From Pararhodospirillum photometricum DSM 122 (GTDB lineage Bacteria > Pseudomonadota > Alphaproteobacteria > Rhodospirillales > Rhodospirillaceae), in assembly GCF_000284415.1 (NCBI RefSeq), contig NC_017059.1, positions 229,340-268,623 on the forward strand: a DNA stretch of 39,284 bases, in the 5' to 3' direction. Positions 17,815-25,995 of the stretch are shown piece by piece. Each line of letters begins with the position of its first letter. The first letter of the stretch is position 1. The notes beneath the pieces are model-generated. The model worked only from the letters and a program-made list of their open reading frames with translations. It searched no databases and had not been told where the DNA came from. Made by a program: the position numbers and the translations under genes.

Positions 17815-18417
17815 ATGCCCGAGCCCCTGACCTTCTACTTCGACTTCACCAGCCCCTATAGCTGGATCGCCGCCGAGCGCCTGACCCAGATCGCCCAGCG
17901 TCACACCCGCGAGGTGCGCGGCCGGGCCATTCTGGTGGGGCCGCTCATGCAAGAAAGCGGCAACCGACCGTTGGCCGAGCAGCCGCTCAAGGGCGCCTAC
18001 TTCCGCCGCGACGTTGAGCGCTGTTTTCGCCTGTATGGCCTCACCGGCCGCTTGCCCGATGTCTTTCCGCTCAACACGGCGGCGGCGGCCCGGGGCTTTC
18101 ACCTGATCCGCGACCAGAGCCGCGAGGCGGCCCGCTTGTATGCCCTGGCCGTATTTCGCGCCTACTTCCAAGACCAGCGCGATATCGGCGCGGCCGAGGT
18201 CGTGGCCGACATCGCGGCCGGGCTGGGCCATGAGCGGGCGGCGTTTTTGGCGGCGATCACCAGCGCGCCTTGGAAGCAGCGGCTGTTCGAGGAGGTCGAG
18301 CGGGCCCGCAAGGATGGGGTGTGTGGGGTCCCCTATGTGCTCGTTGATGGCGAGCCGTTTTGGGGGGCTGATCGGTTGGACATGATCGACGGGTGGTTGA
18401 CGCGAGGGGGGTGGTAA
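17815..18417 (+). CDS. 2-hydroxychromene-2-carboxylate isomerase family protein (DsbA-like fold)
   Basis: The 200-residue protein is of the HCCA isomerase/kappa-GST family. It has 'FYFDFTSPYSWIAAERL' at the N-terminus, where Ser replaces the thioredoxin Cys, and the late motif 'GVPYVLVDGEPFWGADRLDMID'. Family members use glutathione in isomerisation or conjugation of aromatic compounds. The exact reaction here is not visible. ATG 17815 is 4 bases after the SDR stop and is preferred to the frame opening at 17779. Confidence 0.85.
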   Translation: MPEPLTFYFDFTSPYSWIAAERLTQIAQRHTREVRGRAILVGPLMQESGNRPLAEQPLKGAYFRRDVERCFRLYGLTGRLPDVFPLNTAAAARGFHLIRDQSREAARLYALAVFRAYFQDQRDIGAAEVVADIAAGLGHERAAFLAAITSAPWKQRLFEEVERARKDGVCGVPYVLVDGEPFWGADRLDMIDGWLTRGGW

Positions 18418-18430
18418 AAAACAAAAAAGG

Positions 18431-18463
18431 AAGGCTGGGGAGGCGGGCCTCCCCAGACCCCTC
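18431..18463. repeat. palindromic repeat, copy 2 (single unit)
   Basis: AAGGCTGGGGAGGC (18431-18444) is followed after two bases by GCCTCCCCAGACCCCTC (18447-18463). This is the right half of copy 1. It lies 13 bases after the isomerase stop and would form a terminator-like hairpin. An AT-rich stretch follows (18464-18530), where a liuB promoter could lie, but no clear -35/-10 pair is seen. Confidence 0.85.
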
Positions 18464-18535
18464 CGATCTGAAATAAAAATAAACGGCCCGTGTGATGACA
18501 AAAAGAAAAAATAGTTTATAGGGGAGGTCTGTCTG

Positions 18536-20143
18536 GTGAGTGTGATCAAGAGTGCCCTCAACACGAGGTCCAGTGACTTCAAGACGAATGCTGCCCACAT
18601 GGACACTCTAGTGACCGAGTTGCGCCGGTCCATGGGGGTGGTTAAGGCCGGCGGCGGGCCGCGCGCGTGTGAGCGCCATGTCGGCCGGGGCAAGTTGCTG
18701 CCACGCGAGCGCGTGCGCACCTTGCTTGATGTTGGCTCGCCCTTTCTCGAACTCAGCCCCTTTGCCGCCTGGGAGGTCTACGACGACCCGGTGCCGGGCG
18801 CGGGCATCATCACCGGCATCGGCCGCATCGAGGGCACCGAGTGCGTCATCGTCGCCAATGACGCCACGGTCAAGGGTGGCTCCTACTACCCCCTCACGGT
18901 CAAAAAGCACCTGCGCGCCCAAGAAATCGCCCGCGAGAACGCCCTGCCTTGCGTTTATCTCGTGGAATCCGGCGGTGCCTTTCTGCCGCGCCAGGATGAC
19001 GTCTTTCCCGACCGCGATCATTTCGGTCGGATCTTCTACAACCAGGCCACCCTCAGCGCCGCCGGCATCCCGCAGATTGCCGTGGTGCTGGGCAGTTGCA
19101 CCGCCGGCGGCGCCTATGTGCCAGCCATGGCCGATGAGAGCATCATCGTGCGCGGCCAGGGCACCATCTTCCTGGGCGGCCCGCCCCTGGTGAAAGCGGC
19201 GACCGGCGAGGTGGTGAGTGCCGAGGACCTGGGCGGCGCCGATGTCCATTGCCGCATCTCCGGCGTGACCGACCACTATGCCCAAGACGACCGCCATGCC
19301 CTGGCCCTGGCGCGCCGAGTAGTCGCCGGGCTCAACCGGGTCAAGCGGGTGGACCTGGATGTCCGCAGCCCCGAAGAGCCGCTGTACGACCCCAGCGAGA
19401 TCTACGGCATTTTGCCCGCCGACCCGCGCAAGCCCTATGACGTGCGCGAGATCATTGCGCGCATTGTCGATGGCTCGCGCCTCGACGAGTTCCGCGCCCT
19501 CTATGGCCCCACCTTGGTGTGCGGCTTTGCCCGCCTGTTCGGCTATCCCGTCGGCATCGTGGCCAACAACGGCATCTTGTTCTCGGAGAGCGCGCAAAAG
19601 GGCGCCCACTTTGTCCAGTTGTGCGCCCAGCGCGGCATTCCCCTGATCTTCTTGCAAAACATCAGCGGCTTCATGGTCGGGCGCAAGTACGAGGCCCAGG
19701 GCATCGCCAAGGACGGCGCCAAGATGGTCACTGCCGTTGCCTGCGCCCCGGTGCCCCGCCTGACCATGATCATCGGCGGCTCCTATGGCGCCGGCAACTA
19801 TGCCATGTGCGGCCGCGCCTATAACCCGCGTTTCCTGTGGACGTGGCCCAACAGCCGCATTTCCGTGATGGGCGGCGAGCAGGCGGCCAACGTGTTGGCC
19901 CAGGTGCGCCGCGACGCCCTGGAGGCCGCGGGCACCGCGTGGTCGGCCGAGGACGAGGACGCCTTCAAGGCCCCGATCCGCGCTCAATACGAAACCCAAG
20001 GCAACCCCTACTATGCCAGCGCCCGGCTGTGGGACGACGGCATCATTGATCCCGCCGAGGCCCGCATGACCCTGGGTCTCTCCCTGTCCGCTGCCCTCAA
20101 CGCGCCAATCCCCAAGGCGTCGTTCGGCATCTTCCGCATGTAG
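18536..20143 (+). CDS. liuB: methylcrotonyl-CoA carboxylase beta subunit (acyl-CoA carboxyltransferase)
   Basis: The 535-residue biotin-dependent carboxyltransferase of the crotonase-like fold has an N-terminal half with '[26 protein letters not shown]' and '[18 protein letters not shown]'. The oxyanion-type Gly stretches are '[17 protein letters not shown]' and '[18 protein letters not shown]'. The '[11 protein letters not shown]' block is typical of MCC rather than propionyl-CoA carboxylase. With LiuD it carboxylates 3-methylcrotonyl-CoA in leucine breakdown. The start is GTG 18536 with GGGGAGG upstream. liuC, liuD and liuE follow, which supports the call. Confidence 0.93.
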   Translation: MSVIKSALNTRSSDFKTNAAHMDTLVTELRRSMGVVKAGGGPRACERHVGRGKLLPRERVRTLLDVGSPFLELSPFAAWEVYDDPVPGAGIITGIGRIEGTECVIVANDATVKGGSYYPLTVKKHLRAQEIARENALPCVYLVESGGAFLPRQDDVFPDRDHFGRIFYNQATLSAAGIPQIAVVLGSCTAGGAYVPAMADESIIVRGQGTIFLGGPPLVKAATGEVVSAEDLGGADVHCRISGVTDHYAQDDRHALALARRVVAGLNRVKRVDLDVRSPEEPLYDPSEIYGILPADPRKPYDVREIIARIVDGSRLDEFRALYGPTLVCGFARLFGYPVGIVANNGILFSESAQKGAHFVQLCAQRGIPLIFLQNISGFMVGRKYEAQGIAKDGAKMVTAVACAPVPRLTMIIGGSYGAGNYAMCGRAYNPRFLWTWPNSRISVMGGEQAANVLAQVRRDALEAAGTAWSAEDEDAFKAPIRAQYETQGNPYYASARLWDDGIIDPAEARMTLGLSLSAALNAPIPKASFGIFRM

Positions 20144-20156
20144 GGAGGGAGGGATC

Positions 20157-20936
20157 TTGACAGTTGTTCTAGAACATCTTGACGAACGCGGCATCGTCCG
20201 CCTCACCCTCAACCGGCCCGAGGTGCGCAACGCCTTCGACGAGCACGTCATCGCCGCCCTCGACGCCGCCGTCACCCGCTGGGGCGCCGATCCCACCACC
20301 CGGGTCATTGTCCTGGCCGGGGCCGGCCCCGCCTTTTGCGCGGGCGCCGACCTTACCTGGATGCAGCGCATGGCCGCCTACAGCCCCGAGGAAAACGTCG
20401 CCGACGCCTTGGCCCTGGCCCGCCTGATGCGCACCCTCGACCGCTGCCCCCGCCCGACCGTGGCCTTGGTCCACGGGCCGGTGTTTGGCGGTGGGGTCGG
20501 ACTGGTGGCGGCCTGCGACATCGCGCTCGCCCGCGAGGATGCCCTGTTCAGCCTCTCCGAGGTCCGCCTGGGCCTCGTGCCCGGGGCGATCTCGCCCTAT
20601 GTGGCGCGCGCCATCGGCCTTCGGGCCTGCCGCCGCCTGTTTTTGACCGGCGAGCGCTTCGATGCCTCCCGCGCCCTCGCCCTGGGTCTGGTCAGCGCCG
20701 TGGTGCCCGACCTGGACAGCGCGGCCGCCGACCTGATCGCCGCGTTGCTCCAAGGCAGCCCCGAGGCCCAAGCCGCCTCCAAGGCCCTGCTCCACACCCT
20801 GGAAGGCCGCCGCCCGGGCGACGACGCTTTGATGCTGGAGACCGCCCAACGCATCGCCGACGCCCGCGCCAGCACCGACGGCCGCGAGGGTGTCAGCGCC
20901 TTCCTGGCCAAACGCCCCCCGGCCTGGCGCCCCTAG
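20157..20936 (+). CDS. liuC: enoyl-CoA hydratase/isomerase family protein, probable methylglutaconyl-CoA hydratase
   Basis: The 259-residue crotonase-fold enzyme has 'RLTLNRPEVRNAFDEHVI', the oxyanion hole 'AGAGPAFCAGADLTWMQRM' and 'VHGPVFGGGVGLVAACDIALA', and 'SEVRLGLVPGAISPYV', which carries the acidic residue region. Position between the two carboxylase subunits points to hydration of 3-methylglutaconyl-CoA to HMG-CoA. The start appears to be TTG 20157, 14 bases after the liuB stop and behind GGGAGGGAGGG. No ATG or GTG occurs near the conserved N-terminus. Copy 3 of the repeat lies just downstream. Confidence 0.88.
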   Translation: MTVVLEHLDERGIVRLTLNRPEVRNAFDEHVIAALDAAVTRWGADPTTRVIVLAGAGPAFCAGADLTWMQRMAAYSPEENVADALALARLMRTLDRCPRPTVALVHGPVFGGGVGLVAACDIALAREDALFSLSEVRLGLVPGAISPYVARAIGLRACRRLFLTGERFDASRALALGLVSAVVPDLDSAAADLIAALLQGSPEAQAASKALLHTLEGRRPGDDALMLETAQRIADARASTDGREGVSAFLAKRPPAWRP

Positions 20937-20952
20937 GCCTTTTTTTCGTGAC

Positions 20953-21027
20953 GAGGGGTCTGGGGAGGCGAGCCTCCCCAGCCTTGGCCTTCTTAAGGCT
21001 GGGGAGGCTCGCCTCCCCAAACCCCTC
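20953..21027. repeat. composite palindromic repeat, copy 3 (double unit)
   Basis: This is nearly the same composite as copy 1. The outer arms are GAGGGGTCTGGGGAGGC (20953-20969) and GCCTCCCCAAACCCCTC (21011-21027), with one mismatch. The inner arms are GCCTCCCCAGCCTT (20972-20985) and AAGGCTGGGGAGGC (20995-21008). It sits inside the liu cluster between liuC and liuD, where it may limit read-through or protect mRNA ends. Confidence 0.9.
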
Positions 21028-21070
21028 ATGCCGTTAAGGGACTCAGAAAAAAAATCCCCAGGGAGGGACT

Positions 21071-23096
21071 ATGTTCGAGAAAATCCTGATCGCCAATCGC
21101 GGGGAAATCGCCTGCCGCATCGCCCGTACCGCCAAGCGCCTGGGCATCAAGACCGTGGCCGTGTTCTCGGACGCCGACGCCAACGCCCGCCACGTCCGGC
21201 TGTGCGACGAGGCCGTGCGCCTGGGCCCAGCCCCGGCCGCCGAAAGCTATCTGGTGCAAGAGCGCCTGATCCAAGCCGCCCGCCTGACCGGCGCCCAGGC
21301 CGTGCACCCGGGTTATGGCTTTTTGTCGGAAAACGCGACCTTTGCCCGGGCCTGCGCCGAGGCTGGCTTGGTGTTCATCGGTCCCAGCGTCACCGCCATT
21401 GAAGTGATGGGCTCCAAGGCCGCCTCCAAGCGCCTGATGGCCGAGGCCGGTGTGCCCTTGGTCCCCCGGCTTCCACGAGGCCGAGGCCGACGACAATGCC
21501 CTGGCCGAGGCCGCCACCCGCCTGGGCTTTCCCGTGCTGATCAAGGCCAGCGCCGGCGGCGGCGGCAAAGGCATGCGGGTGGTCACAGCGGCCGAGGACT
21601 TCGCCCCGGCCCTGGCCGCCGCCCGCCGCGAGGCCAAGGCGGCGTTTGGCGACGATGCCGTGCTGCTGGAAAAATATCTGGCGCGACCGCGTCACGTCGA
21701 GGTCCAGGTGTTCGGCGATACCCATGGCGGAATCGTCTCCCTGTTCGACCGCGATTGCTCGGTGCAGCGCCGCCACCAAAAGGTCATCGAGGAAGCGCCG
21801 GCCCCCGGCCTTGCCCCTGATCTGCGCGCCCGCATGGCCAGCGCCGCCCGCGCCGCCGCCCAGGCCATCGGCTATTACGGCGCGGGCACGGTGGAGTTTC
21901 TGGTCGAGGGCGACGCTTTCTATTTCATCGAAATGAACACCCGCCTTCAGGTCGAGCACCCGGTGACCGAAATGATCACCGGCCTTGATCTGGTGGAATG
22001 GCAACTGCGCGTCGCCGCCGGCCTGCCCCTGCCCCTGACCCAGGAGCGGATCTCGGCCCAGGGCCACGCCTTCGAGGCCCGGATCTGCGCCGAGGACCCG
22101 GCCCGCGGCTTCGCGCCCGCCACCGGTCGCCTGCGGGTGGTCCGCCCGCCCGCCGCCAGCCCGCATGTGCGGCTCGATAGCGGCATCGAGGAAGGCGACA
22201 TCATCGGCATCCATTACGACCCGCTGCTGGCCAAGTTGATCGTTTGGGATGTGGACCGCACGGCGGCCCTGGGACGGCTCAAGGGCGCCTTGGCCGCCTT
22301 GCGCGTGGCTGGGGTGGCCACCAACCTGGAATTCCTGGGGGCGGTGGCGGCCCACCCGGCCTTTGCCGCCGCCGACCTTTCGACCGGCTTTATCGAGACT
22401 CACGCCGGCGCCCTGTTCCCCGAGCCCCGGCCGCTGGAGGCCGACACCCTGGTCCTGGCCGCCTTGTTCCTGGTCCTGACCGAGCAGAACCAAGCCGCCC
22501 GGCGCCGCGCCGCCTCGGGCGATCCGACCTCGCCCTGGCACCGGGCCGATGGCTGGCGCATCAATGACCGCGACGCCCACGCCCTCGACCTGCGCGACGG
22601 CAGCACTCCGGTGCGGGTGGGCGTTCACTATCGGCGCGATGGCGGCTTTACCTTCACCTTGCCCGAGGGTCGGGCGCACGCGGCGTCCGGCGTGCTCACC
22701 GCCCCCGGGGATCTCGCCGCCGACGCCGCGACCGGCGATCTGGTCGCCGAAATCGACGGCCTCGCCCGACGCGCCACCGTGGTTCGCCTCGGCGATGATC
22801 TGGTGATTCTGGCCGATGGCCGCCAGCACGTGGTCGGCCTGCCCGGCCCCACCCACGACGCCGATGCCGATGTGGGCGGCTCGCTGGTCGCCCCCATGCC
22901 GGGACGGGTGGTCCAGGTCCTGGTCGGCGTCGGTGACAGCGTCGAACGCGGCCAGCCCTTGATGGTCCTCGAAGCCATGAAAATGGAAACCACCATCGCC
23001 GCCCCCCAGGCCGGCACCGTCGCCGAAGTCCTGTTTGGCGTGGGCGACGCCGTGGACGATGGCGCCCGCCTGCTGGTGCTGGAGGAGGCCCGATGA
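21071..23096 (+). pseudogene. liuD: methylcrotonyl-CoA carboxylase alpha (biotin) subunit, one frameshift as sequenced
   Basis: Removing one C from the C5 run at 21463-21467 gives an uninterrupted 674-residue protein of normal length for the biotin-containing subunit. Order: biotin carboxylase N-domain ('[13 protein letters not shown]', '[14 protein letters not shown]'), ATP-grasp ('[14 protein letters not shown]', 'IEMNTRLQVEHPVTEM'), BC C-domain, BT-like linker, and a C-terminal biotinyl domain with 'VLEAMKMETTIAAP', whose Lys carries biotin. The protein breaks after '[10 protein letters not shown]', inside the ATP-binding region. It supplies carboxybiotin to LiuB. The stop overlaps the liuE start (ATGA). 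Confidence 0.9.
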
Positions 23097-23998
23097 CCGC
23101 CTCCCCCCCCGACCGCGTGCGCATCGTCGAGGTCGGCCCGCGCGACGGCCTGCAAAACGAGCCCACCCCCGTGCCGGTGGCCGAACGCATCGCCCTGATC
23201 GACGCCCTAAGCGCCGCCGGCCTGCCGGAAATCGAGGTGGGCAGCTTTGTCTCGCCGCGCTGGGTGCCGCAAATGGCCGGGACCGATGCCGTCCTGGCCG
23301 GTCTTACCCGCCACCCCGGCACCCGCTACACCGTCTTGGTGCCCAACCTCAAGGGCCTGGAGGCGGCGCAAGCGGCCCAGGGCGTCCACGACATCGCCCT
23401 GTTCGCGGCGGCCTCCGAGAGCTTTTCCCAGCGCAACATCAACTGTTCCATCGCCGAGAGCCTGGAGCGCTTGGGCGAGGTCGCCAGCGCCGCCCGCGCC
23501 CTGGGCTGGCGAATCCGGGGCTATGTCTCATGCGTCCTGGGCTGCCCCTACGAGGGCGCCGTGCCGGTGGCCCAGGTGGTGCGCGTCGCCGAGGCCCTGC
23601 ACGCCCTGGGTGCCAGCGAGATCTCGCTGGGCGACACCATCGGCGTTGGCACCCCGGGTCAGGCCCGCGCCCTGATCGACACCCTCGCCGCCTCGCTGCC
23701 CGTCACCAGCCTTGCCGCCCACTTTCACGATACCTATGGCCAAGCGCTGGCCAATCTTCTGGCAGTGTTGGATCGGGGCGTGCGGGTGGTTGATAGCGCG
23801 GTCGCTGGCCTCGGCGGCTGCCCTTACGCCAAGGGGGCCTCGGGCAACGTTGCTACCGAGGACGTGCTTTATATGCTGGACGGCCTGGGGCTGGCGACCG
23901 GTGTCGATCTTGAAGCGGTGGCGCGGGCTGGCACCCGTTTGTGCGCGGTGCTAGGGCGGCCGACGGCGTCCAAGGTGGCGCGGGCCCGGTTTGGGTAG
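23093..23998 (+). CDS. liuE: hydroxymethylglutaryl-CoA lyase
   Basis: The 301-residue DRE-TIM barrel lyase splits HMG-CoA to acetoacetate and acetyl-CoA, the last step of leucine catabolism. 'IVEVGPRDGLQNE' contains the catalytic Arg-Asp pair, 'VEVGSFVSP'-like sequence follows, 'YVSCVLGCPYEG' and 'SLGDTIGVGTP' are typical, 'AAHFHDTYGQALAN' gives metal-binding His residues, and 'GLGGCPYAKGASGNVATED' contains the HMG-CoA lyase active-site Cys. Coupled by ATGA to liuD. Its stop lies 3 bases from the convergent diguanylate cyclase frame end. Confidence 0.95.
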   Translation: MTASPPDRVRIVEVGPRDGLQNEPTPVPVAERIALIDALSAAGLPEIEVGSFVSPRWVPQMAGTDAVLAGLTRHPGTRYTVLVPNLKGLEAAQAAQGVHDIALFAAASESFSQRNINCSIAESLERLGEVASAARALGWRIRGYVSCVLGCPYEGAVPVAQVVRVAEALHALGASEISLGDTIGVGTPGQARALIDTLAASLPVTSLAAHFHDTYGQALANLLAVLDRGVRVVDSAVAGLGGCPYAKGASGNVATEDVLYMLDGLGLATGVDLEAVARAGTRLCAVLGRPTASKVARARFG

Positions 23999-24001
23999 GG
24001 A

Positions 24002-25756
24002 TCAAGGCGAACGGGGGCCGGGGGGCCCCCTTGGACCCCCTGGCCTCGGGGTTATTGACACGCCACGGGGGCTTGTGTGTCCCCCGGAGGCATGGGATAC
24101 CAGGGGAGGCGTTCGTTTCGGGGACGAGGAGCTGACTTCCACCCGGTTTCTACCGTTGTGCTTGGCGCGATAGAGGGCTTCATCGGCGCGGATCAGCATG
24201 TCCTCGGCGGTTTCCTGGCGGGAGGCATCCCAGCAGGCGACACCGATGCTGACGGTCACGACAAACTCGGCACCGTTGACCTTCATGGGGGTCGCGGCCA
24301 GGGTCCGGCGCAGGCGCTCGGCGATCCGGGTCGCTTCCAAAACCGAGGTCCGGGGCAGCAGCACCGAGAACTCCTCGCCGCCCAGCCGCCCGACGTGGTC
24401 CGTCGTGCGCAACAGGGTTTGGGTCATCGCGGCAAACCGACACAAGGCCACGTCGCCCCCCTGATGGCCGTAGTGGTCGTTGACCTGTTTGAAGTGATCC
24501 AGGTCCAGCGCCAGCAAACAAAAGTCCTCGCGATAACGGGACGCACGCTGGACTTCGGCCTGGAGCAAGATAAGGAAATAACGGCGGTTCGCGCATCCGG
24601 TCAGGACATCGGTTGAGGCCTGCTGCGCCAGATGACGGGCATGACGCCGACTTTCGAGGACATACAGCACACAGGCCGCCCCGAACAGAAGGAGAAAAAA
24701 CCCGGCCACGCTGGACAAAACGAACCACCGCTGCTGATCGTCGCGCAGGGAAGCCACGGAGGTGAGTTCCCGCAAGACATGGACCGTCACCAGATCGCCA
24801 TCGCGCTCGGCATGGATCCAAGGGAGGTCGCTCCCCAAACGCCGATAGGCCCCATCCTCGCCCTCCTTGGGCGAGCGCTGGAGATCGACGGCAACAAAGG
24901 TTTCTTGCTGATAACGACCGCGCCGTTCGTCAGCAGAGAGCGCTTCCACCGTCGCTCCGGGCACGACTTTCATGCGCAGGTCGGGATCATGGGCGTAAAT
25001 GATGACGCCATGGATGTCGGTCAGAAAGGTATCCGGGCCAAAACGCTCGGCAAGATCGGCCAAATTGACCCGTGCCCCAATAGCCCCCAAAAAATGTCCA
25101 CCCAGCATCACCGGAGATGTAAAGAAAAACCCGGGAATTTTCCCGATTTTTCCCAGAGCGAACTGTTGCCCATCTTGCCCCATCCGGGCCTGTTTGAAAT
25201 AAGCGCGATCGCTATAATTTGCGCCCGTATAATCCACACCAGCCACCGGGGCCGCGATCGCGATGGTATCGCCCGCCGCGTTCATCACCCAAAGGCCCCG
25301 CGCCGTGATGTCACGACGACCGATCAGGGCCCGAAGTTGGGCCGCCAACTGGGCGAGGCCCGGGTCGGCCCGCCACAGCCGGTTGCGGTCCTCGGGCGCG
25401 AGCGGCGACGGTAAGACATCGGGCCCAAAGTCGGCCAGCCGCGCCAGCACCGTTTCCTTGCTGGCCAGGATCATGGGAATGGTCCGAACGTGCGCGAAAC
25501 TCACGCGACACTGGGCGGCGAGAATCTCGGCATCATAGGCCGCCTCCTGGCTCTCGCGCGCGATCAGGTCACGGAGGCGCTCCTGGGCGCGGGTCTGGGT
25601 AAGCCACCACGCTTCCCCGACCCAGGCCGCCACCAGAAGGATCAGGCCCGCTCCGAGCACCGGCCCCCACGGGCGAGAGATCCGAGGCTTTTTCACAGCA
25701 ACAGACGGTTCCCCTCCCGGATCACTCGGGTCGGTTCGAGGGACTTCCTCACCCAT
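24002..25756 (-). CDS. membrane diguanylate cyclase with periplasmic dCACHE sensor and GGDEF domain
   Basis: A 584-residue protein: first membrane segment at about residues 31-51, a periplasmic CACHE-type ligand-binding region ('GLWVMNAAGDTIAIA', 'GANYSDRAYFKQA', 'GFFFTSPVM'), a second membrane segment at about 350-375, then a GGDEF domain. The active-site motif is GGEEF at residues 459-463. An RTTD inhibitory site lies five residues before it, so c-di-GMP product feedback is expected. 'DVLTGCANRRYF' and 'LALDLDHFKQVNDHYGHQGGD' are canonical. ATG 25756 has GAGGAGG at the right distance and is preferred over 25795. The last about 35 residues are a Gly/Pro/Ser tail coded by GC-rich intergenic-like sequence. 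Confidence 0.92.
   Translation of the reverse strand: MGEEVPRTDPSDPGGEPSVAVKKPRISRPWGPVLGAGLILLVAAWVGEAWWLTQTRAQERLRDLIARESQEAAYDAEILAAQCRVSFAHVRTIPMILASKETVLARLADFGPDVLPSPLAPEDRNRLWRADPGLAQLAAQLRALIGRRDITARGLWVMNAAGDTIAIAAPVAGVDYTGANYSDRAYFKQARMGQDGQQFALGKIGKIPGFFFTSPVMLGGHFLGAIGARVNLADLAERFGPDTFLTDIHGVIIYAHDPDLRMKVVPGATVEALSADERRGRYQQETFVAVDLQRSPKEGEDGAYRRLGSDLPWIHAERDGDLVTVHVLRELTSVASLRDDQQRWFVLSSVAGFFLLLFGAACVLYVLESRRHARHLAQQASTDVLTGCANRRYFLILLQAEVQRASRYREDFCLLALDLDHFKQVNDHYGHQGGDVALCRFAAMTQTLLRTTDHVGRLGGEEFSVLLPRTSVLEATRIAERLRRTLAATPMKVNGAEFVVTVSIGVACWDASRQETAEDMLIRADEALYRAKHNGRNRVEVSSSSPKRTPPLVSHASGGHTSPRGVSITPRPGGPRGPPGPRSP
24013..24087. terminator. GC-rich hairpins between convergent liuE and the GGDEF gene
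   Basis: The stretch holds a G-run/C-run hairpin (GGGGG followed by CCCCC around 24021-24030) and a second stem, CGGGGG with CCCCCG (24066-24085), with a T/G loop. T-runs are absent. Because the minus-strand GGDEF frame runs through here, the hairpins are also translated as a Gly/Pro-rich tail. A role in ending both transcripts is inferred. Confidence 0.4.
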
Positions 25757-25795
25757 GGCCCCTCCTCGTGCGACGAACGACCGGCAACGCCCCAC

Positions 25796-25819
25796 TATAC
25801 GACTTCAGCGAGAAGTATA
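25796..25819. promoter_or_regulatory. imperfect inverted repeat between the GGDEF and MATE genes
   Basis: TATACGACTTC (25796-25806) and GAGAAGTATA (25810-25819) are near reverse complements, with the ends TATAC and GTATA pairing exactly. It is 40 bases upstream of the GGDEF start and 177 bases upstream of the MATE gene. Operator or promoter function is inferred from position only. The rest of the 239-base gap shows nothing I recognise. Confidence 0.3.
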
Positions 25820-25995
25820 CCTCTTCGTTTCTTCATCGAAAAGAGCTGTCACGGACCGAAAGATCCCCTGAGTGAGAAGACGGGGGGCTCTCGGCAGGAG
25901 GGGACGGGCGCCCGCTCCATGCCCTTTGTCACACAGCCTTCCCAGCCCTCGCGTTCCAGCGGTAGCATAGGGCTCACGAAGGTAAAGGACACATC

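Noticed and set aside
18608..20371. 587-codon minus-strand frame opposite liuB
   Set aside because: liuB is clearly real. The antisense frame is rich in Gly/Ala/His/Gln, as expected from the complement.
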